NCBI RefSeq assembly: GCF_003966565.1
Contig: NZ_AP018718.1
Span: 1,674,001-1,738,000 of the forward strand
Length of the DNA: 64,000 nucleotides
Direction of reading: 5' to 3'
From: Sulfuricystis multivorans
GTDB lineage: Bacteria > Pseudomonadota > Gammaproteobacteria > Burkholderiales > Rhodocyclaceae
The translations under genes and the position numbers were made by a program. The notes below the pieces were generated by a model. The model was not told the origin of the DNA. It did no database searches and was given only the letters and a program-made list of their open reading frames with translations. Positions 56,265 to 64,000 of this stretch are shown here, one piece after another (within the stretch, counting starts at the first letter, position 1; each line of letters opens with the position of its first letter).

Positions 56265-57302
56265 ATGCACGACTGGACTGCCCTCAAGGAAAAGATCCGC
56301 GACTGGGGCCGGGAGCTGGGTTTTACCGCTGTCGGCTTTGCCGGCGTCGATCTCGGCAGCGCGGATCGGCGGCTCTTCGATTGGCTCGCCGCGGGCTTGC
56401 ATGGCGAGATGGATTATATGGCCCGCCACGGGCTGATGCGAGCGCGACCGGCCGATTTGGTGCCCGGCACGCGCGCGGTGATTTGCTGCCGGATGGATTA
56501 TGGGTGCCGTCCCGCGGGGGCCGACTTTCCACATCCGCAGCAGGCGGTCATCTCGCGCTATGCACTCGGCCGCGACTACCACAAGGTGTTGCGCCAGCGT
56601 TTGCAAAGATTGGCGTTGCGCATCGGCGCCGAGGTCGGCGAGTTTGCTTATCGGGCCTTCACCGATTCGGCGCCGGTGATGGAAGTGGAGCTCGCCAAAA
56701 ACGCGGGCTTGGGCTGGCGCGGCAAGCATACGCTGCTGCTTTCGCGCAGCGGTTCGTGGTTTTTCCTCGGCGAGCTGTTCGTCGATCTGCCGCTGCCACC
56801 CGATGCGCCGATCGACGCGCATTGCGGCACTTGCCGGGCTTGCCTCGATGCCTGCCCGACCGGCGCCTTTCTCGGCCCCTACCGGCTCGATGCGCGCCGC
56901 TGCATTTCCTATCTCACCATCGAACTCAAAGGCAGCATCCCCGAAAAGCTGCGTCCGATGCTCGGCAACCGCATCTACGGTTGCGACGACTGCCAGCTGG
57001 TCTGTCCGTGGAACCGCTTCGCGCCGACGACCCGAGAAGCCGATTTCCTGCCGCGCCACGACCTGGACAAGACAAGACTCATCGACCTGTTCGCGTGGAG
57101 CGAGAGCGACTTCAACGACCGGCTGGCGGGTTCACCGATCCGGCGCATCGGTTACGAGCGCTGGCTGAGGAACATCGCCGTCGCCCTGGGCAACGCCGCG
57201 CCCGATCCGGCGGCGAAGTCGGCATTGCAAACGCGCATGGATCACCCGTCCGCGCTGGTGCGCGAGCATGTGGCCTGGGCCTTGTCGCGCTATCCCGGCT
57301 GA
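56265..57302 (+). CDS. queG: Epoxyqueuosine reductase QueG, with repeat-derived insertion
   Basis: A 345-residue cobalamin and iron-sulfur enzyme of the last queuosine step. The ISRYALGRDYHKVLR block, and two ferredoxin motifs CGTCRACLDACPTGA and CDDCQLVCPWN, are complete. Between CCRMDY and AVISRYALGRDYHK about 12 residues (GCRPAGADFPHPQQ) look inserted; they are encoded by a copy of the dispersed repeat. QueG depends on cobalamin, and a cobD-like gene lies at the left edge of the window. It diverges from the toxin-antitoxin pair. Confidence 0.95.
   Translation: MHDWTALKEKIRDWGRELGFTAVGFAGVDLGSADRRLFDWLAAGLHGEMDYMARHGLMRARPADLVPGTRAVICCRMDYGCRPAGADFPHPQQAVISRYALGRDYHKVLRQRLQRLALRIGAEVGEFAYRAFTDSAPVMEVELAKNAGLGWRGKHTLLLSRSGSWFFLGELFVDLPLPPDAPIDAHCGTCRACLDACPTGAFLGPYRLDARRCISYLTIELKGSIPEKLRPMLGNRIYGCDDCQLVCPWNRFAPTTREADFLPRHDLDKTRLIDLFAWSESDFNDRLAGSPIRRIGYERWLRNIAVALGNAAPDPAAKSALQTRMDHPSALVREHVAWALSRYPG
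56504..56530 (+). repeat. Dispersed 26-bp repeat, copy 12 (inside queG)
   Basis: GTGCCGTCCCGCGGGGGCCG followed by ACTTTCC. It is read as CRPAGADFP, the same frame as in dsrN. Confidence 0.7.
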
Positions 57303-58150
57303 TCCCCGGTGACATAGGGCCGCGCTGGATCGGCGCACCACTCGCTCCAGGAGCCGACATAGAGCTTCGAGCCCGGCAGGCCCGCGATCTCCATGCCGAG
57401 CACATTGACGCAGGCAGTCACCCCCGAGCCGCACATATGCACGACGGTGCGCGGATCGCGATCCCCGATCAGGTCGATGAATTCCGCCCGCAGTTCATCG
57501 GCGGGCTTGAAGTAGATCGCCGCGTCGTCGAGACAGTCGTAGTAGAAACGGTTGAGCGCGCCCGGAATGTGGCCGGCGACCGGATCGAGCCGCTCGTTCT
57601 CGCCGGCATAACGATCTTCGCTGCGCGCATCGATCAGCAGCATCTCGGGACGATGCAGATGCTGCAGGACATAGTCGCTATCGACGAGCATCTCGGCACG
57701 CGGCTGTGGCACGAACTGTGCCGGCGTCACGGTTCTCACCGTGGTGTCGAGCGGCAGCTTCGCGCGCCGCCAGCCGGGTAGCCCCCCGTCGAGCACCGCC
57801 ACCTTGTCGTGGCCCAGCCATTTGAGCAGCCACCACAGGCGCGATGCAAAGGCGCTCGCCTCGTTGTCGTAAGCCACCACCTGGGTGTCGGGCGTAATGC
57901 CGCATTCGCCCATGCGACGCGCGAAGGTCTCGATGTCCGGCAGCGGATGGCGGCCGTTCTTGCCAGTCATCGGCCCGGACAGATCGCGGTCGCAATGCAG
58001 GAACAGCGCGCCGGGAACGTGCGCCTTCGCCCAGGCCTGCGCGCCATACTCGGTATTCGCCAGGTCATGGCGACAGTCGAACACCACCCAGCTCGGGTCA
58101 TCGAGATGCGCGGCGAGCGTATCGACATCGACCAGCTTGTCGAACATCAC
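57290..58150 (-). CDS. sseA: 3-mercaptopyruvate/thiosulfate sulfurtransferase (SseA type)
   Basis: A 286-residue two-domain rhodanese. The N-terminal inactive domain has VVFDCRHDLANTEYG; the C-terminal domain carries the active-site loop HMCGSGVTACVNV with Cys at about residue 243, the mercaptopyruvate-type CGSGVTA. It makes persulfide sulfur from mercaptopyruvate or thiosulfate. Its 3' end overlaps the convergent queG by 13 bases, and its start overlaps the STAS-like gene by four bases. A link to sulfur oxidation is possible but not shown. Confidence 0.9.
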   Translation of the reverse strand: MMFDKLVDVDTLAAHLDDPSWVVFDCRHDLANTEYGAQAWAKAHVPGALFLHCDRDLSGPMTGKNGRHPLPDIETFARRMGECGITPDTQVVAYDNEASAFASRLWWLLKWLGHDKVAVLDGGLPGWRRAKLPLDTTVRTVTPAQFVPQPRAEMLVDSDYVLQHLHRPEMLLIDARSEDRYAGENERLDPVAGHIPGALNRFYYDCLDDAAIYFKPADELRAEFIDLIGDRDPRTVVHMCGSGVTACVNVLGMEIAGLPGSKLYVGSWSEWCADPARPYVTGDQPG

Positions 58151-58500
58151 GCCTGCTCCTCGGCAAGCCAGGCGCGCGCATCATTGACATCGTCGAAGAC
58201 GCGCAGCTCGGCGGCGACGAAAGCCTTTTCCAGCCAGGCGCTCCAGGCCAGCCACTGACTGTCGGTGACGACGGCGATCTTCTTGAAATCCCCGCCGTGC
58301 AGGCGCGTGAACTTGATTTCCTCGAGTGCGACATCGACGGTGAACCCCGCCATTTCGGTGAGATCGAAGAGCAGGTTGTGAGAGCCGTCGAACAGATCGT
58401 TGGCGATCAGGTATTCCTCGAACTCGGTGAAGTCCGCGAGGGTGAACTCGCCGATCACGGCGAGAGTCACGGTTTGCGCATCGTGATCGACGGTAATCAT
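58147..58500 (-). CDS. STAS/SpoIIAA-like domain protein
   Basis: A 117-residue protein with the SpoIIAA-like (STAS/SEC14-like) fold pattern: VIGEFTLADFTEFEEYL, NLLFDLTEMAGFTVDVALEEIKF, KKIAVVTDSQWLAW and VFDDVNDARAWL. Such proteins may bind lipids or act in regulation. It overlaps the Rieske gene and the sulfurtransferase gene by four bases on each side, so the three are translated together. Function unknown. Confidence 0.8.
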   Translation of the reverse strand: MITVDHDAQTVTLAVIGEFTLADFTEFEEYLIANDLFDGSHNLLFDLTEMAGFTVDVALEEIKFTRLHGGDFKKIAVVTDSQWLAWSAWLEKAFVAAELRVFDDVNDARAWLAEEQA

Positions 58501-59609
58501 TTGTCAGCCAGCGCCTCCGCCATGAGGCGCCGGTAGAACTCGTGGAAGTGCTGCATGCCATCCTCCATCGGCGATTGATAGGGCCCGATCTCGCTCCTGC
58601 CCTGCTTCAAGAGTGCCCAGCGGCCGCGATCCATGCGCTCGCCGATGTCGTCGTCCTCGAGCGCGGTTTCCATGTAGGCGGCCTGTTCGGCCTTGACGAA
58701 CTCCGGCTCGAACAGCGCGATGTCTTCGGGATAGTAGAACTCGACGACGTTCAAGGTCTTTTGCACGTCCTGCGGGATCAGCGTCGAGACCACCAGCACA
58801 TGCGGATACCACTCGACCATGATGTTCGGGTAGTAGGTGAGCCACACGGCGCCCTGCTTGGGCAGTTCGCCGTTGTAGTAATCGAGCACCGCCTTGTGCC
58901 ATTTGGCGTAGGTCGGGCTGCCGGGCTTGGCGAGCGAGGTGATGCCGACCTTCTGCACCGAATACCATTCGGCGAATTGCCAGGTCAGATCATCGCAGGT
59001 GACGAAATTGCCCAGGCCCGGATGGTAGGGCACGACGTGATAGTCCTCGAGATAGACCTCGATGAAAGTCTTCCAGTTGTAGTTGCACTGATGCAGCTCG
59101 ACATGGTCGAGCTTGTAGCCGGTGAAATCGAATTCATCCGCCACTTTCATCCCGGCCAGATCGGCATTGGCCGAGCGCGGCCCCTTGAACAACAAGCCGT
59201 TCCAGCGCTCCAGCGCGACCTTGTCGAGGTTCAGGCACGGATTGGCGGGAAAATGCGGCGCCCCGATCAGCTGCCCTGCGGTGTCGTAGGTCCAGCGATG
59301 GATCGGACAGACGATGGTCTTGTCGGCTTTGCCCGAACCTTGCAGCATGATCGCCTGCCGATGGCGGCAGACATTGGACATCAGGTAATAGCCATCGGGC
59401 TGATGCGTGATGAGGTGCGAATGGTCGCTCCATTCGGTCGAGCGATAGTCGTAGAGCTCCGGAACCATCAATTCGTGCCCGACATAGCCGGGACCGGCAT
59501 CGAAGAGGAGCTTTTTCTCCAGTTCGAAGAGCTTTTCGTCGAAATACCATTCGACGGGAAACTGGGAAGCCCCCGGGGCCAGCCGCGCCCGCGTTGCGAT
59601 CTCGGACAT
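58497..59609 (-). CDS. Rieske aromatic ring-hydroxylating oxygenase, alpha subunit
   Basis: A 370-residue protein with an N-terminal Rieske 2Fe-2S domain (CRHRQ at about residue 88 and CPIHRWTY about 18 residues further) and a C-terminal catalytic domain with the mononuclear iron ligands in NWKTFIEVYLEDYHVVPYHPGL. It resembles oxygenases acting on quaternary ammonium or aromatic compounds; the substrate cannot be stated. No reductase or ferredoxin gene is adjacent. GGAGG precedes two possible ATGs; 59609 has the better spacing, 59615 is possible. Confidence 0.88.
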   Translation of the reverse strand: MSEIATRARLAPGASQFPVEWYFDEKLFELEKKLLFDAGPGYVGHELMVPELYDYRSTEWSDHSHLITHQPDGYYLMSNVCRHRQAIMLQGSGKADKTIVCPIHRWTYDTAGQLIGAPHFPANPCLNLDKVALERWNGLLFKGPRSANADLAGMKVADEFDFTGYKLDHVELHQCNYNWKTFIEVYLEDYHVVPYHPGLGNFVTCDDLTWQFAEWYSVQKVGITSLAKPGSPTYAKWHKAVLDYYNGELPKQGAVWLTYYPNIMVEWYPHVLVVSTLIPQDVQKTLNVVEFYYPEDIALFEPEFVKAEQAAYMETALEDDDIGERMDRGRWALLKQGRSEIGPYQSPMEDGMQHFHEFYRRLMAEALADK

Positions 59610-59755
59610 ATCCATCAACCTCCAGGAAAAATGCGCCAGACCGGCACCTTGCAATGCCAGGAAATGGCTTGGAACGAGAACGGGAAAGTATAGTGCATTT
59701 GACCTCGGGGGGCAGCATCGGCTATTTTGCAGGGTTCGCGAAACTGCCCACGCCG

Positions 59756-59998
59756 ATGAATTCGATCGCATCCGAATCACCCACTTCTTTCGAGACCGCG
59801 CTGCAAGAACTCGAACGTCTGGTCCAGACGCTGGAAAACGGCAATCTGCCGCTCGAAGAGTCGCTCGCCGCCTATGAGCGCGGTATGGCGCTGCTCAAGT
59901 TTTGTCAGGAAACCCTGGCCTGCGCCGAGCAGCGCATCCGCATCCTCGACGGCGCACAGTCCGCATCATCCGCCACGCCGGAGACGCTCCCACGATGA
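59756..59998 (+). CDS. xseB: Exodeoxyribonuclease VII small subunit
   Basis: An 80-residue helical protein (SFETALQELERLVQTLENGNLPLEESLAAYERGMALLKFCQ), the XseB hallmark. With XseA it degrades single-stranded DNA. The stop overlaps the ispA start (ATGA). The order xseB-ispA-dxs is classical in proteobacteria. Confidence 0.95.
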   Translation: MNSIASESPTSFETALQELERLVQTLENGNLPLEESLAAYERGMALLKFCQETLACAEQRIRILDGAQSASSATPETLPR

Positions 59999-60882
59999 AC
60001 GACGCCTTCTTGCACTGGATGGGCGACATCCAACGGCGCACCGAAGCGGCGCTCGATCACTGGCTGCCACCAGCGGGCACCGCGCCGCAGCGCCTGCACA
60101 CGGCGATGCGTTACAGCGTGCTCGGCGGCGGCAAGCGCATGCGCCCGCTGTTGTGTCACGCCGCTGGTGAGGCGCTCGGCGCCGACTTGCCAGCGCTCGA
60201 TGCCGCCGCCTGCGCGGTCGAGCTGATCCACGCCTATTCGCTGGTGCATGACGACCTGCCCTGCATGGACAATGACGTGCTGCGGCGCGGCCGACCCACC
60301 TGCCATGTCGAATACGACGAGGCCACCGCGCTCTTGGTCGGCGATGCGCTGCAAACCCTGGCTTTCCAGGTGCTGGCCGAATCGCCCGTGCCGTCCTGCC
60401 AGCGCCGACTTTCGATGACCGCCCTGCTCGCCCAGGCGACGGGCTCACGCGGCATGGCCGGCGGGCAGGCGCTCGATCTGGCCGCCGTCGGCGCGACATT
60501 GACGCTCGAAGAGCTCGAATTCATGCATATCCGCAAGACCGGCGCTTTGATCCGCGCCGCCGTGCTATTGGGCGCACATTGCGGCGAGGCCGACGAGGTG
60601 ACGCTCACTTCACTCGGTCACTACGCCAACCGCGCCGGTCTCCTGTTCCAAGTCGTCGACGACATCCTCGACGCCGAAGGCAGCACGGTCACTCTCGGCA
60701 AGACCGCCGGCAAGGATGCCGCGCAGGACAAGCCGACCTATGTCAGCATGCTGGGCCTGCCGCGCGCCAAGGCGCTCGCCGCCGAGCTGCTCGACGAGGC
60801 GCAGGAGGCATTGGCAGCCTGCCCGTTCGACACCGCGCGCCTGAGTCGACTCACCCGCTTCATCGCCGAGCGCAGCTTCTGA
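59995..60882 (+). CDS. ispA: Farnesyl diphosphate synthase
   Basis: A 295-residue polyprenyl synthase that condenses IPP with DMAPP and GPP. The two aspartate motifs are in [12 protein letters not shown] and [22 protein letters not shown] is also present. The stretch [10 protein letters not shown] (between AFQVLAES and [13 protein letters not shown]) coincides with a copy of the dispersed repeat and may be an insertion. It is coupled to xseB (four-base overlap) and dxs (one shared base). Confidence 0.95.
   Translation: MNDAFLHWMGDIQRRTEAALDHWLPPAGTAPQRLHTAMRYSVLGGGKRMRPLLCHAAGEALGADLPALDAAACAVELIHAYSLVHDDLPCMDNDVLRRGRPTCHVEYDEATALLVGDALQTLAFQVLAESPVPSCQRRLSMTALLAQATGSRGMAGGQALDLAAVGATLTLEELEFMHIRKTGALIRAAVLLGAHCGEADEVTLTSLGHYANRAGLLFQVVDDILDAEGSTVTLGKTAGKDAAQDKPTYVSMLGLPRAKALAAELLDEAQEALAACPFDTARLSRLTRFIAERSF
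60388..60413 (+). repeat. Dispersed 26-bp repeat, copy 13 (inside ispA)
   Basis: GTGCCGTCCTGCCAGCGCCG followed by ACTTTC, one mismatch from consensus. It is read as VPSCQRRLS. Confidence 0.7.
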
Positions 60883-62741
60883 TGACCGCTTATCCGCTGC
60901 TCGAAACCATCGACGACCCCGCCGCGCTGCGCGCCCTGCCGCGCGAGCGGCTGCCCGAGCTCGCCGCCGAGCTGCGCGCCTTCCTGCTCGAAACGGTTTC
61001 GAAGACCGGCGGTCATCTGTCGTCGAATCTCGGCACCGTCGAGCTGACCATCGCGCTGCACACGGTATTCGATACGCCGCGCGATCTGTTGGTCTGGGAC
61101 GTCGGCCATCAGACTTACGCGCACAAGATCCTCACCGGCCGCCGCACGGCGATGGCACGGCTGAGGATGAAGGATGGCATCTCCGGTTTCCCGCGCCGCG
61201 ATGAGAGTCCCTATGACACGTTCGGCGTCGGCCATTCCTCGACCTCGATCTCGGCGGCGCTGGGGATGGCGATCGCCGCGCGCGATCGCGGCGAAGACAG
61301 ACACGTCGTCGCGATCATCGGTGATGGCGCGATGTCCGCCGGCCAGGCCTTCGAGGCGCTCAACAACGCCGGCGTCACGGAGGCCAACCTGCTCGTCATC
61401 CTCAACGACAACGACATGTCGATCTCGCCGCCGGTCGGCGCGCTCAACAAGTATCTGGCGCGGCTGTTTTCCGGCCGCACCTTCAACGCCGCGCGCAAGG
61501 CAGGCGAGAAGATGCTCTCCGTCGCTCCCTCGCTGCTGGAACTGGCCAAGCGCGCCGAGGAGCACGTCAAAGGCATGTTCGTGCCGGGCACGCTGTTCGA
61601 GGAATTCGGTTTCAACTACATCGGCCCGATCGACGGCCACGATCTCGACAGCCTGATCCCGACACTAGAAAACCTGCGCGCGCTGAAAGGGCCGCAGTTT
61701 TTGCACATCATCACCAAGAAAGGTCAGGGCTACAAACTCGCCGAGGCCGACCCGGTGCTCTACCACGGCGTGTCGAAGTTCGATGCCGCCAACGGCATCC
61801 AGAGCGCCAAGGGCGCCGGCAAACTCACCTTCACGCAGGTGTTCGGCGACTGGCTGTGCGACATGGCCAAAGCCGATGACCGGCTCGTCGCCATCACGCC
61901 GGCGATGTGCGAAGGCTCCGGCATGACGCGCTTCGCCAAAGCCTTCCCGCAACGCTTCCACGATGTCGGCATCGCCGAGCAGCACGCGGTGACCTTTGCG
62001 GCGGGCTTGGCCTGCGGCGGCATGAAACCGGTGGTGGCCATCTACTCGACCTTCCTGCAGCGCGCTTACGACCAACTGATCCACGATGTCGCGCTGCAGA
62101 ATCTCGATGTCACCTTCGCGATCGACCGCGGCGGCATCGTCGGCGCCGACGGGGCCACCCATCAGGGCGCCTTCGACCTTTCGTATCTCACCTGCATCCC
62201 GAACATGGTCGTGATGGCGCCGGCCGACGAGGCCGAATGCCGGCGCATGTTGACCACGGCCTACCACTACCCGGGTCCCGCGGCGGTGCGCTATCCGCGC
62301 GGCGCCGGACCTGCCGTTCCGCCTGCGCCGACTTTGGACGCCATCGAAATCGGCAAGGGCGAACTGCGCCGCCAGGGCAAGAAGGTGGCGATCCTCGCTT
62401 TCGGTACCCTGCTTTCCGCCGCCCTGGAAGCCGGCGAGGCGCTCGATGCGACCGTGGCCAACATGCGCTTCGTCAAGCCGCTCGATACCGATCTGGTGCG
62501 GCAACTCGCCGAGGGCCATGACGCGCTGGTCACCGTCGAGGAAAATGCAGTCATCGGCGGCGCCGGCGCGGAAGTCGCCCGAGTGCTCGAAAATGAGGGG
62601 CAAACGAAGCCTCTGCTGCGCCTCGGGCTGCCGGATCGTTTCATCGAACATGGCGAGCAAGGCCAGATGCTCGCCGAACTGGGCCTGAACGCAGCGGCGA
62701 TGGCCGAGCGGATCAGGCATTTCCTTACCACCTTTACTTGA
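60882..62741 (+). CDS. dxs: 1-deoxy-D-xylulose-5-phosphate synthase
   Basis: A 619-residue thiamine-diphosphate enzyme that condenses pyruvate and glyceraldehyde-3-phosphate, the first step of the isoprenoid pathway that ends with IspH and Isp[14 protein letters not shown], the thiamine-binding [18 protein letters not shown] and the C-terminal [15 protein letters not shown] are all present. A possible copy of the dispersed repeat lies at 62311-62336 in the variable loop after the PRG motif (AVPPAPTL). The length is normal. Confidence 0.97.
   Translation: MTAYPLLETIDDPAALRALPRERLPELAAELRAFLLETVSKTGGHLSSNLGTVELTIALHTVFDTPRDLLVWDVGHQTYAHKILTGRRTAMARLRMKDGISGFPRRDESPYDTFGVGHSSTSISAALGMAIAARDRGEDRHVVAIIGDGAMSAGQAFEALNNAGVTEANLLVILNDNDMSISPPVGALNKYLARLFSGRTFNAARKAGEKMLSVAPSLLELAKRAEEHVKGMFVPGTLFEEFGFNYIGPIDGHDLDSLIPTLENLRALKGPQFLHIITKKGQGYKLAEADPVLYHGVSKFDAANGIQSAKGAGKLTFTQVFGDWLCDMAKADDRLVAITPAMCEGSGMTRFAKAFPQRFHDVGIAEQHAVTFAAGLACGGMKPVVAIYSTFLQRAYDQLIHDVALQNLDVTFAIDRGGIVGADGATHQGAFDLSYLTCIPNMVVMAPADEAECRRMLTTAYHYPGPAAVRYPRGAGPAVPPAPTLDAIEIGKGELRRQGKKVAILAFGTLLSAALEAGEALDATVANMRFVKPLDTDLVRQLAEGHDALVTVEENAVIGGAGAEVARVLENEGQTKPLLRLGLPDRFIEHGEQGQMLAELGLNAAAMAERIRHFLTTFT
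62311..62336 (+). repeat. Dispersed 26-bp repeat, copy 14 (inside dxs)
   Basis: TGCCGTTCCGCCTGCGCCGA followed by CTTTG. It is in a loop that varies in DXS enzymes, so an insertion is possible but the resemblance may be chance. Confidence 0.45.
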
Positions 62742-62828
62742 GGAAATTAGTCGGGAATGTTATAAAGGGCTCCAAAAGGAGCGCCTGGCAAAGACCAGGC
62801 CACACGCCAACCCCACGGAGACATTCCC

Positions 62829-63641
62829 ATGAACCTGAGAGACATCACCATGGCCATTCCTGACGTCCAATCGAGCCACGATGCCCGCCAGCTACCAATC
62901 GACAAGGTCGGCATCAAATCCATCCGCCATCCGGTGAAGGTGCTGGACAAGAGCGGCGGCGTGCAGCACACGATCGCCACCTTCAACATGTACGTCGGCC
63001 TGCCGCACAACTTCAAGGGCACGCACATGTCTCGCTTCGTCGAGATTCTCAACGCCCACGAGCGCGAGATCTCGGTCGAGAATTATGAGCCGATGCTGCG
63101 CGAGATGGTGAAGAAGCTGGAAGCCAAGACCGGCCACCTGGAGATGAGCTTCCCCTACTTCATCAACAAGGAGGCGCCGGTCTCGAAGGTGAAGAGCCTG
63201 CTCGATTACGACGTCACCTTCATCGGCGAGATCGTCGAGAACGACGGCTACCGGCAGACCACGCGCGTCGTCGTGCCTGCCACCAGCCTGTGCCCCTGCT
63301 CGAAGAAGATTTCCGAGCGCGGCGCCCACAACCAGCGCTCGCACATCACGATCACCGCCACCACCAACAGCTTCGTCTGGATCGAAGAACTCGTGCAGAT
63401 GGCCGAAAGCCAAGCCTCCTGCGAGCTCTTTGGTTTATTGAAGCGTCCCGACGAAAAGCATGTCACCGAGCGTGCTTACGACAATCCGAAGTTCGTCGAG
63501 GACATCGTACGCGATGTCGCCGGCCTGCTCAATGCCGATCCGCGCATCGACGCCTACATCGTGGAATCGGAAAATTTCGAGTCGATCCACAACCATTCGG
63601 CCTACGCGCTCATCGAGCGCGACAAAACCCGCCGCGAGTAG
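62829..63641 (+). CDS. folE2: GTP cyclohydrolase FolE2
   Basis: A 270-residue type IB GTP cyclohydrolase I, opening GTP to dihydroneopterin triphosphate for folate and queuosine precursors. The conserved [19 protein letters not shown] block holds the catalytic Cys, and the C-terminal [13 protein letters not shown] motif is complete. It is 87 bases after dxs with a GGAGA ribosome site. Its last 23 codons are part of the 145-base unit that is repeated downstream. Confidence 0.96.
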   Translation: MNLRDITMAIPDVQSSHDARQLPIDKVGIKSIRHPVKVLDKSGGVQHTIATFNMYVGLPHNFKGTHMSRFVEILNAHEREISVENYEPMLREMVKKLEAKTGHLEMSFPYFINKEAPVSKVKSLLDYDVTFIGEIVENDGYRQTTRVVVPATSLCPCSKKISERGAHNQRSHITITATTNSFVWIEELVQMAESQASCELFGLLKRPDEKHVTERAYDNPKFVEDIVRDVAGLLNADPRIDAYIVESENFESIHNHSAYALIERDKTRRE

Positions 63642-64000
63642 CGCTTCGGAACTCGAAATTTCGGCGTAGGCTAACCTCGCCCAAGCGAGGTTAAGCGCGC
63701 AGCGCGGCCGAAGCCAAAATTTCGAGTCGATCCACAACCATTCGGCCTACGCGCTCATCGAGCGCGACAAAACCCGCCGCGAGTAGCGCTTCGGAACTCG
63801 AAATTTCGGCGTAGGCTAACCTCGCCCAAGCGAGGTTAAGCGCGCAGCGCGGCCGAAGCCAAAATTTCGAGTCGATCCACAACCATTCGGCCTACGCGCT
63901 CATCGAGCGCGACAAAACCCGCCCGAGTAGCGCTTCGGAACTCGAAATTTCGGCGTAGGCTAACCTCGCTCAAGCGAGGTTAAGCGCGCAGCGCGGCCGA
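63571..64000 (+). repeat. 145-bp tandem repeat including the folE2 tail
   Basis: Copies begin at 63571, 63716 and 63861, exactly 145 bases apart; the third runs to the end of the window and has a one-base deletion (near 63923) and a base change in its hairpin loop. Each holds the last 23 codons of folE2, its stop, and about 74 bases with an inverted repeat: ACTCGAAATTT / AAATTTCGAGT outside and TAACCTCGC-CCAA-GCGAGGTTA inside. Copies two and three are untranslated tail fragments. Confidence 0.92.
63672..63693 (+). terminator. Hairpin downstream of folE2 (repeated in each tandem copy)
   Basis: TAACCTCGC, loop CCAA, GCGAGGTTA: a nine-pair stem 30 bases past the folE2 stop, repeated at 63817 and 63962. 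No T-run follows, so it may be a 3' protecting structure more than a strict terminator. Confidence 0.5.

Noticed and set aside
63571-64000. CRISPR array at the right end
   Set aside because: The 145-base units are joined directly without unique spacers and include folE2 coding sequence, so this is tandem duplication.

Overview
The window is about 64 kb of G+C-rich chromosome from a chemotrophic, sulfur-oxidising proteobacterium. The gene content points to a betaproteobacterium of the Thiobacillus / Sulfuricella / Sulfuritalea / Rhodocyclales type: an oxidative-type dsr cluster, a proton-pumping pyrophosphatase next to a PPi-dependent phosphofructokinase, a type IV minor-pilin cluster with pilY1, and neighbourhoods such as ileS-lspA-slpA-ispH and xseB-ispA-dxs-folE2. 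No plasmid, prophage or transposase gene was seen. Genus cannot be decided from the sequence alone.

Layout. 1-7.1 kb is housekeeping, mostly on the minus strand: a partial cobD/cbiB-like gene, a CoA-type Nudix hydrolase, a retropepsin-like protease, a glutamine amidotransferase, yajQ, ppnP, argG-argF-argD and rpsT. 7.2-17.5 kb holds murJ, hppA, pfp, adk, kdsB, a Trm112-like protein, lpxK, exbD-exbB and a J-domain protein. 17.5-19.3 kb encodes a metallo-beta-lactamase-fold hydrolase and an HDOD protein.

19.3-36.1 kb is the sulfur region. dsrABEFHCMKLJOPN runs on the plus strand, followed by a repeat-rich gap, a dsrR-like gene and a uroporphyrinogen-III methyltransferase that can supply precursor for the siroheme of DsrAB. 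Divergent from dsrA lies a compact four-gene minus-strand operon: a Cas6/Cmx6-like RNA-processing protein, a DsrC paralogue with only one of the two redox cysteines, an unknown helical protein and a TauD/TfdA dioxygenase. There is no CRISPR array or other cas gene. Three strong intercistronic hairpins sit in the dsr cluster. Together these make the most interesting part of the window.

36.2-40.2 kb encodes two c-di-GMP proteins (HD-GYP and PAS-GGDEF-EAL) and tRNA-Thr(CGT). 40.2-47.7 kb is the minor pilin cluster (pilE-fimT-pilV-pilW-pilX-pilY1 in transcription order), visibly lower in G+C than its surroundings. 47.8-56.2 kb carries ribF-ileS-lspA-slpA-ispH, with a 233-bp miniature inverted-repeat element inserted exactly at the ispH start, then amiC, tsaE and an AbrB/PemK toxin-antitoxin pair. 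56.3-64 kb has queG, a mercaptopyruvate-type sulfurtransferase, a STAS-like protein, a Rieske oxygenase, xseB-ispA-dxs and folE2. The folE2 tail and the sequence downstream of it are repeated in tandem with a 145-bp period to the end of the window.

A short dispersed repeat (core GCCGTCCCGCCAGCGCCGA followed by CTTTC, about 26 bp) occurs about fourteen times, both between genes and inside reading frames. In ispH, queG, dsrN and ispA it appears to have added short peptides to conserved enzymes.
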